The translations under genes and the position numbers were made by a program. The notes under the pieces are model-generated. The model was not told the origin of the DNA. It was given only the letters and a program-made list of their open reading frames with translations, and made no database searches. A stretch of 33,351 nucleotides of DNA, taken from contig JACQKU010000019.1 of assembly GCA_016204335.1 (NCBI GenBank), forward strand, positions 1 to 33,351. The letters run 5' to 3'. Position 1 is the first letter of the stretch. Every line of letters begins with the position of its first letter. Shown one piece after another: positions 1 to 7,977 of the stretch. This stretch comes from Candidatus Liptonbacteria bacterium. Its GTDB lineage: Bacteria; Patescibacteriota; Minisyncoccia; UBA6257; 2-01-FULL-56-20.

Positions 1-104
1 CACGGCGGAATTCCCCCCACACTCCGTTCCCCATCAGTAGCTTTAGCGAAGGAAGGCCTTCCGCCGTGTTCTTGCGGGGACGGACGGAATTTTTGGCGGC
101 GGCA
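1..104. repeat. Left copy of a ~104-bp inverted repeat flanking the RM cassette
   Basis: Reverse complement of 1..104 matches 4312..4415 over the same length. Positions 1..66 are identical; 8 mismatches counted by eye overall, 7 of them in one 11-bp block. May extend left of the window. Confidence 0.93.
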
Positions 105-1499
105 TTATGGATAAACTATCCTAACTTTATATTTTTTCGTCTGTTCGAGTTTATTCTCGACAGCTTCTTCAATATCATAGAAAAGATAACTGTCATGTTC
201 TCTCATGTCATCATCAAAATTTGAATCGTCGCTCAAAATTGCGGTCGCTGGACCCCTCAAGTGGGCGGGAATTTCTCGGACAATCTCCTCAACTGGTTTT
301 TGGTCAAGATTGTAAATTTTTTTGAAACCATGTCCAAAAACCAGAAATTCCGCCCACTGATCGAGGGTAAAAGCCCGCGGCCCGTGCTCCAATACTTCCT
401 CTGATTTGGGTAATTCTATTTCACCTTTTTGTGTGTAGAGCAGGAAAACACCGACATACACTTCTTTATCCCAATATTTTCCAGTTCCCAGAAATTTACC
501 TTGTGCCAAATTCAGCTTTTGTAGAAATCTTATGGAGTACGCGGGCTTTTCATTGGCCATAACAGCCAGAACAGAAAATAAACTTCTATTTGCTGGCTGT
601 CTCCGGTTTCGTTCTTTTTCCAGAAAAGCAACCATTCCGTTTAGATCGTCTTCTTTCATGGAAAACAGCCGGCAGTGATATTTTTCGTCAAACTTTAACG
701 ACTGCAATATCGTTTTCATATAGTTATCGGTCGCTATGACATCGCAGTACGGCATATACACCGAAAGAAACTCAATGTCGTTATAATCACCCTCAACCCC
801 GCGCTTGCGTGCTTTGTCAGACAGACTTCTACTCCAAAGTTGGCAAAAAATATCAATGTTCGGTATTTGCGTAAATTCGCGCGAATCAATAAATTCCTCT
901 GTTTTACCAATAACAATGTTATGCTTCCTCAAAACCCAAGTATAATCGGTTCGTAAAAGCGTTTTGTAATGTTTTCTCGTTGCTTCTATTTCCGCTTGAT
1001 ATTGTTTCTTTTCATCTACTCCACTATCGCGAATTTTTTGCAACGCTTCGGCGGTTCCTTTATCCATGCTTCCAAGTCCAAAATCAGGGAAACAAACATC
1101 TATTTTGAAGTTTTCCATTCGTCTGTTTGGGTTTTCTCTAAATGCCGAACGCCACATTTCACGCTCGTCTTGTTTGATTTTGAGATAGGCAAGCAGAGCA
1201 TTAACAAATTGACTATTCTTTATTTCCCACGGTGGATTTAAGGAAGTTTGCCCTAAATATCCTTGATAGCTTTGTATTGCATCTTTCAGCGTGGGATTAC
1301 TTTCTGCCGCAGTTTCAATTGCATGAATCCACCCGTCGGGCGAGAGAAATTTTTCCTCGTCAACGCCAATTTTAATTGCGTCAAAAACTTTCTGCAAAAT
1401 CGGCTTCACGCGATTCTTCTTGTCTTCCAATGAAAGTTTAGAGATGTCGCTTATAAAATTCTGGTCGAGATAGATTATTGCTTTATCTTCTGGGTTCAT
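105..1499 (-). CDS. Hypothetical protein with possible PIN-like nuclease fold, last gene of RM cassette
   Basis: 464-aa ORF. N-terminal IIYLDQNFIS and later CDVIATDNYMKTIL resemble acidic PIN-like motifs. Same strand as the RM genes. Stop codon directly abuts the inverted repeat. Confidence 0.75.
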   Translation of the reverse strand: MNPEDKAIIYLDQNFISDISKLSLEDKKNRVKPILQKVFDAIKIGVDEEKFLSPDGWIHAIETAAESNPTLKDAIQSYQGYLGQTSLNPPWEIKNSQFVNALLAYLKIKQDEREMWRSAFRENPNRRMENFKIDVCFPDFGLGSMDKGTAEALQKIRDSGVDEKKQYQAEIEATRKHYKTLLRTDYTWVLRKHNIVIGKTEEFIDSREFTQIPNIDIFCQLWSRSLSDKARKRGVEGDYNDIEFLSVYMPYCDVIATDNYMKTILQSLKFDEKYHCRLFSMKEDDLNGMVAFLEKERNRRQPANRSLFSVLAVMANEKPAYSIRFLQKLNLAQGKFLGTGKYWDKEVYVGVFLLYTQKGEIELPKSEEVLEHGPRAFTLDQWAEFLVFGHGFKKIYNLDQKPVEEIVREIPAHLRGPATAILSDDSNFDDDMREHDSYLFYDIEEAVENKLEQTKKYKVRIVYP

Positions 1500-1505
1500 T
1501 TTGAT

Positions 1506-2102
1506 TTATGGACAGAAAAGTAAAAAAGAGAGTAGCAAACTTATACCACCTATGGCGAATAAAAACATCAGCAGAGAAAGTGGCTCCCATTCCTTCTTTT
1601 TTACTTCTTTGTCTTGATAATTTTCCAATAATTCGTTGTTCTTCTTCATTAACTGGCCCAACAATGGCTGGGGGATTTTTATTGCTTCTCCTTTTTCAGT
1701 TGCAGATAGTGCCTTGTCGTATACTTTCTTAAAAACCTCAAATCTATTTTTGAAAATTTTCTTAACACGTTCAACTTCCGCGTTTGTGCCTTTGAAATTA
1801 GATTTATAAATTTTTTGCGTCCAAAACAGCCCAATAAAAATTGAAACAAACAAAAGCGACTCTCCCGTAAAAAACAATACATCGCTTTTTACATAACCAA
1901 GGCCAGTGAATCCAAAACCCGCCACTACGCCTATAACTTGTATCAGTTGAGTGGTAGAGTTGAGTATTTTGTATAACAGAGTTTTTTGGTCCTCACCATG
2001 AGCAGCCAAAATCTCACTTTCTAACTTAAAGTATTTTGATCCTTGGCTTTCATAAAACTCATCCCACTCCTCCGTAGATAATTGTATTTCTTCTTCGTTC
2101 AT
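1506..2102 (-). CDS. Hypothetical membrane protein (about 3 predicted TM segments)
   Basis: 198-aa ORF with hydrophobic stretches LIQVIGVVAGFGFTGLGYV, VLFFTGESLLFVSIFIGLFW and LSLLMFLFAIGGISLLLSFLLF. Overlaps the MTase stop by 4 bp. Confidence 0.78.
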   Translation of the reverse strand: MNEEEIQLSTEEWDEFYESQGSKYFKLESEILAAHGEDQKTLLYKILNSTTQLIQVIGVVAGFGFTGLGYVKSDVLFFTGESLLFVSIFIGLFWTQKIYKSNFKGTNAEVERVKKIFKNRFEVFKKVYDKALSATEKGEAIKIPQPLLGQLMKKNNELLENYQDKEVKKKEWEPLSLLMFLFAIGGISLLLSFLLFCP

Positions 2103-3220
2103 AGTTTTTCTGACACAAGAAATTCATACTCAACTTTTGAGAATAAACTACTTGGCAAATCATTCAACCTTTTTTGAACGACCTTAATCGCAGGCTCTGA
2201 CTTATCAATTCCAATCCAGTTGCGATTGAGCGATTGTGCCGCGACAAGTGTTGTCCCGGAACCAGCGAAACAATCAAGAACTAAATCTCCCTCGTTTGAG
2301 GACGCTTCAACGATAAACTTTAATAAATCCAAACTTTTCTCTGTTGGGTATTGCGGATATTGAGAGTCCTTGAACTCCCAAATATCTTGCATTTTCTTTC
2401 CGTCTCTTTCGTCAAGAAAGATTTTTTTGCGCGGAACGCCGTTTGCCGACCATTCAATCAATCCTTGATTGTCCCATTCTTCCAAAATCGCCGGATCGGT
2501 TCGCCAATGGCGACCTTTCGGCGGCTTCATTCCTTTCCATTCTTTGCTTGTATTTCCGTTAGAAGTTTCCCCGGGCGCGTGAAGTGGGATTGTTGTATAT
2601 TGTCGTCCGCTCTTATCCAACTTCTTAAATAGACGCTCCTTATCTTCTTCCGAGAAAGGAACGCGCGGGTTATTCCAAATCGGGCTTTCCGCTTTTGAAT
2701 AAAACAGTATTAAATCTTTTATGTTGCCGTATGCTTTACGATGAAAATTTTTTGGATTGCACTTTATACGAGTAATGTCATTTCGGAACATATCACGACC
2801 AAACACCTCGTCCATTATGAGTTTTACATAGTGTCCGATTTTGTAATCAATATGGAGATAAATTGACCCGCGCTCCGATAAAAGTTCGCGCAAAAAAATC
2901 AATCTCTCGCGCAAAAACTCTAAAAAATCTGCCCCAATAAGAGTGTCGCTGTAAGCGATAGCGTCTCCGTTGCTACTACTGATTGTGTTTGCGCGATCAT
3001 CGCTGATTTTGAAGTGTCCGTTTGTAGCGAATGGCGGGTCAATATAAATCAAATCAACCTTGCCTGAATAATCATCAAGAAGGGTTTTGAGAGTAGAAAG
3101 ATTATCAGCATGAATGAGCTTATTTCTCGCCCCCTTGCCTGATATAGTTTTTAGTTCAACTCTCGAAGTTTTTTCGAGAATATCTTTCTCGTGTTTTTTA
3201 TTGTCATAAGTAATAAACAT
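2099..3220 (-). CDS. Type II site-specific DNA methyltransferase (DPPF motif, beta-type motif order)
   Basis: DLIYIDPPFATNGHF (motif IV) precedes VLDCFAGSGTTLVAAQSLNRNWIGID (motif I). Confidence 0.94.
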   Translation of the reverse strand: MFITYDNKKHEKDILEKTSRVELKTISGKGARNKLIHADNLSTLKTLLDDYSGKVDLIYIDPPFATNGHFKISDDRANTISSSNGDAIAYSDTLIGADFLEFLRERLIFLRELLSERGSIYLHIDYKIGHYVKLIMDEVFGRDMFRNDITRIKCNPKNFHRKAYGNIKDLILFYSKAESPIWNNPRVPFSEEDKERLFKKLDKSGRQYTTIPLHAPGETSNGNTSKEWKGMKPPKGRHWRTDPAILEEWDNQGLIEWSANGVPRKKIFLDERDGKKMQDIWEFKDSQYPQYPTEKSLDLLKFIVEASSNEGDLVLDCFAGSGTTLVAAQSLNRNWIGIDKSEPAIKVVQKRLNDLPSSLFSKVEYEFLVSEKL

Positions 3221-3225
3221 AGACG

Positions 3226-4017
3226 CTATAATTGATACAGGAACTCACGCAAAACAAGCGCGCTCATTATATTTTCCTCTTTGAGCTTTCCAGTTATATC
3301 TTTATACATTTTGTTTTTGCCCTTGATGTAGAGGACGCCATCAAGAATCGCCACCTTAATCGCCTTAACATTTTTGGCTTTTATTGTGGCGATAGCGTCA
3401 TTAAATTGAGCGTTTTGGTGTCCGCCAAAATCGGTCAAAAACTTTGCTTCACCGATAACGTATTTTCCGTTGAAGCGACCGATAAAATCCAAACCTTTAT
3501 TATGTCTGTAATTCAGATGTTCGCGAGCAAATTTCATCATTTCCGCATCACTGGCATCTAAGATAGCGTTTCCTTTTGCTTTCAAAAATTCGCCGAGTTT
3601 TACTGGTTGTATGCCTAACGCTTTCTTGTTGAGCCAGCGTTTGAAAAGCGGGCCGATTTGACGATTTGTTTCTTTTGGTTCAGAACAACGGGCAAAAATT
3701 TTATCAAGCCCCATTTCATACAAGCGTCCAGAAAGTCGAGCAGAAGTTGCCGGATTTCTCTCTAACGCGGTCTTGTCTCGTTTCAGATAGGCAACATAAG
3801 AATCTTTAATCGGAAACAAATCTAGTTTCAAAAGATTTTTCATAAGCGTAACATTGTCCCGCTTTTCAAACGCTTTTTCTACATCTTTCCAAAGTTCTCC
3901 GTTGGGTTCGCGTATTCCTTCCGGAATTGTTGGATACACTTGAAATAAATCATCCAAATAACTTTTTTGGCTTGCGTAATCAATACTTAATTGTGTCCAA
4001 GGATTTATGTTTTTCAT
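3226..4017 (-). CDS. Putative type II restriction endonuclease (PD-(D/E)XK-like)
   Basis: Next to MTase and C-protein-like gene. GLDFIGRFNGKYVIGEAKFLTDFGGHQNAQFNDA fits a D...ExK catalytic core. Confidence 0.83.
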   Translation of the reverse strand: MKNINPWTQLSIDYASQKSYLDDLFQVYPTIPEGIREPNGELWKDVEKAFEKRDNVTLMKNLLKLDLFPIKDSYVAYLKRDKTALERNPATSARLSGRLYEMGLDKIFARCSEPKETNRQIGPLFKRWLNKKALGIQPVKLGEFLKAKGNAILDASDAEMMKFAREHLNYRHNKGLDFIGRFNGKYVIGEAKFLTDFGGHQNAQFNDAIATIKAKNVKAIKVAILDGVLYIKGKNKMYKDITGKLKEENIMSALVLREFLYQL

Positions 4018-4022
4018 AAAAT

Positions 4023-4235
4023 TTATTTAATCAAATCATCAATACTTATTCCTAATCCCTCGGCGATTTTAGTCACTGTTTGGATTGATGGTTTTGTTAT
4101 CACATTTGATTCAATCTTGGTCAGTGTTGTGTAGGGAATATCACACTTTCTCGCGAGCGCGTCTTGCGTCAATCCCTGCTTGTTTCGGAGGACTTTTATT
4201 TTATCCCCAATTTGTTTATTGTTCTTGCTTTCCAT
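4023..4235 (-). CDS. XRE-family HTH regulator, likely RM controller (C) protein
   Basis: 70 aa; GDKIKVLRNKQGLTQDALARKCDIPYTTLTKIE is a classic HTH_3 sequence. First gene of the RM operon. Confidence 0.88.
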   Translation of the reverse strand: MESKNNKQIGDKIKVLRNKQGLTQDALARKCDIPYTTLTKIESNVITKPSIQTVTKIAEGLGISIDDLIK

Positions 4236-4254
4236 AGTATGATAGTATAAGTAT
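4236..4254 (-). promoter_or_regulatory. Possible C-box/operator: three AGTAT repeats directly upstream of the C-protein start
   Basis: AGTAT-GAT-AGTAT-A-AGTAT on the + strand at 4236-4240, 4244-4248 and 4250-4254, adjoining the start codon. Confidence 0.4.
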
Positions 4255-4311
4255 GAGCGTTGAACCTAACCCTCACAACTATACTAACATGAATTTTATT
4301 TTTTCTCAATT

Positions 4312-4415
4312 TGCCGCCGCCAAAAATCCCGTCCGTCCAAGCGAGGGTGCGGCGGAAGGCCTTCCTTCGCTAAAGCTACTGATGGGGAACGGAGTGTGGG
4401 GGGAATTCCGCCGTG
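4312..4415. repeat. Right copy of the ~104-bp inverted repeat flanking the RM cassette
   Basis: Reverse complement of 1..104, see left copy. Confidence 0.93.
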
Positions 4416-4433
4416 CCCGAGCGTTCCGCCGGA

Positions 4434-4464
4434 GCGCCTGCCCGCCGAAGCCTCGGCGCAGGCG
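4434..4464. repeat. GC-rich hairpin repeat
   Basis: GCGCCTG cc CGCCGA agcc TCGGCG CAGGCG: nested inverted repeat immediately outside the right inverted repeat. Confidence 0.6.
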
Positions 4465-4542
4465 GGAAGCGGAGGCGGTCAGTCGTCGGGATTCGTTTGG
4501 TAAAAAGTTCGGATTTTGTTCAGGAGGGACAGCGCCGACTCT

Positions 4543-4782
4543 TTATTTTTTAATTAAATTAAGTTTCTTTTCTCGGCGCCAACCTTTGATTTGAGTTTCC
4601 CGTTTTAACGCACCACTTTTGGTCTCAAATTGTTCTGTATAAATAACCTTTTCGACTTTATGTGATGCAGTATAATGGCCGCCAATTTTGCTTCTATGTT
4701 CCAAAAATCTTCGTTCGAGATTATTTGTAATCCCAGTATATAAACTACCATCCTCGCATTTGATTATGTAAACGTAATACAT
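4543..4782 (-). CDS. GIY-YIG nuclease domain protein (UPF0213-like)
   Basis: MYYVYIIKCEDGSLYTGITNNLERRFLEHRSKIGGHYTA. Start placed at the internal Met; the upstream 13 residues of the called ORF come from a repeat. Confidence 0.88.
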   Translation of the reverse strand: MYYVYIIKCEDGSLYTGITNNLERRFLEHRSKIGGHYTASHKVEKVIYTEQFETKSGALKRETQIKGWRREKKLNLIKK

Positions 4783-4897
4783 ATGTCGAGTGGTCCTTCG
4801 GCGCGGCTCAGGACACTTCACCTCGCTTCGATTTTAAGGGCTTGCACTGAGCGAGCCTTCGACTTGGCTCAGGCCAAGGCGAAGCGAGTCGAAGTGC

Positions 4898-4966
4898 TGC
4901 GGGACAGGGAGTCGAACCCCAATTTTTTGGTTCAGAGCCAAACGGCCTACCATTAGCCGATCCCGC
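4898..4966 (-). tRNA. tRNA-Gln (CTG anticodon)
   Basis: Reverse complement GCGGGAT CG GCTAATGGTAGGC C G TTTGG CTCTGAA CCAAA ... TTCGACT ... GTCCCGC A: 7-bp acceptor stem, 5-bp anticodon stem, loop CTCTGAA. CCA not encoded. Confidence 0.9.
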
Positions 4967-4990
4967 ATTCCTTTTATTAAAGGCACTTTA

Positions 4991-4999
4991 TGATATAAT
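4991..4999 (+). promoter_or_regulatory. Extended -10 promoter element TGATATAAT upstream of pilus cluster
   Basis: TGNTATAAT consensus, exact. Confidence 0.5.
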
Positions 5000-5134
5000 G
5001 AATCTATGCCAGGCAGTGAAAACTCGATTTCACCGCGCTTGGACATTTAATCATAGTTACCATTTCACTTCAATACTCAAGGTAATAGTCGACCTTGCAG
5101 TAATTAAAAAATTATCGAGTTTCTACTACCCGGT

Positions 5135-6373
5135 ATGCGCGATATCAAATCTCTTACAGCCGCGCTCGAAGAGCTGGCTGCGAAACCGCTTGAATCGGTT
5201 TCGGTCATCGACTTTATGGACCTCGTCATAGAGCTTGCTTATGTGACCAAGGCGTCCGATATCCATCTTGAACCGGGAGACAATGCCGTGAGAATGCGTT
5301 TCCGAACGGACGGGCTTCTTCGGGACATCCTCGATAAAAAACTTATTTCCCGCGCGCTCCACCAGGAAGTTATCAGCCGCATCAAAGTGATGTCGGGACT
5401 CCGCACCGACGAACATTTCCTGCCGCAGGACGGGCGGCTCCGCGTGCGCCTGAAAGAAGCCGGCGAAATCGACGTCCGCGTATCCATTATGCCCACATAC
5501 CACGGCGAGAACGCCATAATGCGGGTGCTGGCAGAGACGCAAAACTTCGGGCTCAAGGATTTGGGTTATGTCGCCGAGGACCTTGAGAAGGTTATGAAGG
5601 CGATTCGAAAACCCTACGGGATGATTTTGGCGAACGGCCCAACCGGCTCCGGCAAAACCACGACGCTCTATACGATTTTGAAAGAATTGCACAAGCCCGA
5701 AATTTCCATCGTCACCATAGAAGACCCCATCGAGTATTCGCTTGAAGGAACGACGCAAATCCAGGTGGATATGCAGACGGGACTCACTTTCGCGAACGGA
5801 TTGCGCTCGATTCTCCGGCAGGACCCCAATATCATTATGGTCGGCGAAATTCGCGACTCGGACACGGCAAGCATCGCCGTGAACGCGGCGCTCACCGGCC
5901 ACTTGGTGCTTTCGACTCTTCACACAAACGACGCCGCGACCACGTTTCCCCGCCTCATCGATATGGGCGTGCCGCCGTTTCTGGTCGCCTCAACGGTGAA
6001 TATCGCGATGGGCCAGCGCCTTGTGCGGAAATTGTGCCAGAAATGCAAAAAGGAACGGACTCTCACCGACAAAGAACTTAAAAGTTTGCTCGAAATCGCG
6101 CCGAAGCAGACAACCATAAAAACCAAAGTATTTTTTTCCCCGAGCGGTTGCGACGCGTGCGGAGGAACCGGATTTGAAAGCCGCATCGGCATTCGCGAAG
6201 TGCTTGAAGTAAGCGATGAAATCCGCCAACTCATCGTTTCGAGGGCAAGCGCCCAGGACATCAAAGTTGCGGCGGTGCGGGGCGGCATGCTCACTATGTT
6301 TGCCGATGGAATGCAAAAAGCCGCTCAAGGTCTGACTACCATCGAGGAAATTCTCCGCATCATTCATGAATGA
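5135..6373 (+). CDS. pilB: Type II/IV secretion-pilus assembly ATPase (GspE/PilB family, short N-terminus)
   Basis: Walker A GPTGSGKTTTLY, VGEIRDSDTA, GHLVLSTLHTND, and the tetracysteine CQKC...CDACGGTGF. Confidence 0.93.
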   Translation: MRDIKSLTAALEELAAKPLESVSVIDFMDLVIELAYVTKASDIHLEPGDNAVRMRFRTDGLLRDILDKKLISRALHQEVISRIKVMSGLRTDEHFLPQDGRLRVRLKEAGEIDVRVSIMPTYHGENAIMRVLAETQNFGLKDLGYVAEDLEKVMKAIRKPYGMILANGPTGSGKTTTLYTILKELHKPEISIVTIEDPIEYSLEGTTQIQVDMQTGLTFANGLRSILRQDPNIIMVGEIRDSDTASIAVNAALTGHLVLSTLHTNDAATTFPRLIDMGVPPFLVASTVNIAMGQRLVRKLCQKCKKERTLTDKELKSLLEIAPKQTTIKTKVFFSPSGCDACGGTGFESRIGIREVLEVSDEIRQLIVSRASAQDIKVAAVRGGMLTMFADGMQKAAQGLTTIEEILRIIHE

Positions 6374-7499
6374 GGAACGGGCGAACGAGGAATTTAGGGA
6401 TAGAAAGGAGCGGGGATTTTCGATAGGAACTCTGAAACGGGACTTTAATCCGTTCAGCCGGCTTTCGGCGCAGGATAAAATAAATTTCGCGCGGCATCTT
6501 GCGATAGTCATCAAAGCGGGAATTCCGCTCTACGAGGGCCTTGTCATCATCAATAAGCAGTCGGACTCGAAAACGCTTACCCGTATCGTGGCGCAGATTC
6601 AGAAGGATGTGGCGAACGGGCGTTTTTTGGCGGACAGTTTGGAACGTTTTACCGGCGTCTTCGGAGATTTTTTTATCAACATTATCCGCGTGGGGGAGGC
6701 GAGCGGCACGCTTGCGCAAAATCTTTTGTATCTCGCCGACGAGCTCAAAAAACGAAAAGGCCTTCGCGCCAAAGTGCGTTCAGCGATGGTGTATCCGGTT
6801 GTTATTTTGGTGGCGACAATCGGAGTCACCGGCTTTCTCACTTTTTTCGTATTTCCGAAACTTCTTCCGGTTTTGCAGGGTTTGAACGTGAAACTTCCGC
6901 CTTCCACGGTGGCTCTTATCGCCGTGGTGGATTTTTTGACGCTCTACGGCATTGAAGTAATAATCGGCCTTGCGATTCTCATCATTTGTCTTCGAATATT
7001 GACGACGAAGGTCGCTTCCATACGTTACGCTTTTCACCGGGCAATGCTTGGAACGCCGGCGCTGTCCAAATTCTCAATCAGTTTGAACGTGGTGAGTTTC
7101 TCCCGTATCCTTGCCCTTCTCCTGAAAAGCGGAGTGAAAATCGTGGACGCGCTCGGGATAACCGCTTTAACGTCCGACAATCTCGTGTATCGCAATATCG
7201 TTCAGGAAGCCGATGAAGAAGTGCGGAAAGGGGGCCAGCTCGCGCCGTTTCTCGCGAAGTACCCGAAGTTTTTCCCTCCGCTTATGACAGGAATGATACA
7301 GATAGGCGAGAGCACCGGAAATCTTACCGAAAATTTGGAATATCTCTCGGCGTATTATGAAGAAGAAATGTCGTACAAGCTCGAATCGCTGACCGGCCTG
7401 CTCGAGCCGGCTCTGCTTCTTATGATGGGACTGCTGGTGGGGTTCGTCGCAATTTCGATTATTACGCCCATTTATTCCATCTCGCAGGGCGTACAGTAG
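6366..7499 (+). CDS. pilC: Type IV pilus inner-membrane platform protein (PilC/GspF family)
   Basis: FARHLAIVIKAGIPLYEGL, GEASGTL, ESTGNLTENLEYLSAYYEEE; three TM regions. Overlaps pilB end. Confidence 0.93.
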   Translation: MNEERANEEFRDRKERGFSIGTLKRDFNPFSRLSAQDKINFARHLAIVIKAGIPLYEGLVIINKQSDSKTLTRIVAQIQKDVANGRFLADSLERFTGVFGDFFINIIRVGEASGTLAQNLLYLADELKKRKGLRAKVRSAMVYPVVILVATIGVTGFLTFFVFPKLLPVLQGLNVKLPPSTVALIAVVDFLTLYGIEVIIGLAILIICLRILTTKVASIRYAFHRAMLGTPALSKFSISLNVVSFSRILALLLKSGVKIVDALGITALTSDNLVYRNIVQEADEEVRKGGQLAPFLAKYPKFFPPLMTGMIQIGESTGNLTENLEYLSAYYEEEMSYKLESLTGLLEPALLLMMGLLVGFVAISIITPIYSISQGVQ

Positions 7500-7538
7500 G
7501 AAAATAAGGGGCAACAAATGGCGGATGACTGACGACAA

Positions 7539-7967
7539 ATGACAAAAGGTTTTTCGATTATTGAGATTTTGATCGTGATGGCCATATTGACGATTATTGC
7601 CGGTTTTGTCGCTGGCGTCGGCTCAAATTTTTATAACAACCAGGCGCTGATTGGCGAACGGGACAGCGTTATAGGGTTGCTTCGAAGCGCAAGAACTCGG
7701 GCAATAAATAATATCAATCAGGCAAGCCACGGAGTTTATATAGGCGCTAGCCAGTACGTTGCTTTTGACGGCGAGTCGTACGCGGCAAGGAAGCAGGATT
7801 ACGATGCTGTTTTTCCAAGGTCGCTCGGCGCCACAATCATGGGTCCATCGGAGATTGTGTTTAAGGCAATAGAAGGCACTTCCAATGTTTCCGGGACGAT
7901 AACGATTTCAAGCGGAATCGGGAGCGTTACTATTTCATTGAACGGCGAGGGGATGGTTAATTGGTAG
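7539..7967 (+). CDS. Prepilin-type N-methylation protein (pseudopilin)
   Basis: KGFSIIEILIVMAILTIIAGFVAG. Confidence 0.88.
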   Translation: MTKGFSIIEILIVMAILTIIAGFVAGVGSNFYNNQALIGERDSVIGLLRSARTRAINNINQASHGVYIGASQYVAFDGESYAARKQDYDAVFPRSLGATIMGPSEIVFKAIEGTSNVSGTITISSGIGSVTISLNGEGMVNW

Positions 7968-7977
7968 CCGATAACAA

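Noticed and set aside
1-4415. Classical insertion sequence or composite transposon
   Set aside because: No transposase or recombinase ORF inside or next to the repeats, and target duplications cannot be judged because the left flank is outside the window.
4253-4594. 113-aa + strand ORF crossing the right inverted repeat
   Set aside because: Made mostly of repeat and GC-rich hairpin sequence; no domain, overlaps the RM promoter region and the GIY-YIG gene end.
4834-5046. 70-aa minus-strand ORF
   Set aside because: Covers the tRNA-Gln gene and repeat DNA; not a credible protein.
5126-5923. 265-aa antisense ORF over pilB
   Set aside because: Mirror reading frame of a well-supported GspE/PilB gene in GC-rich DNA.
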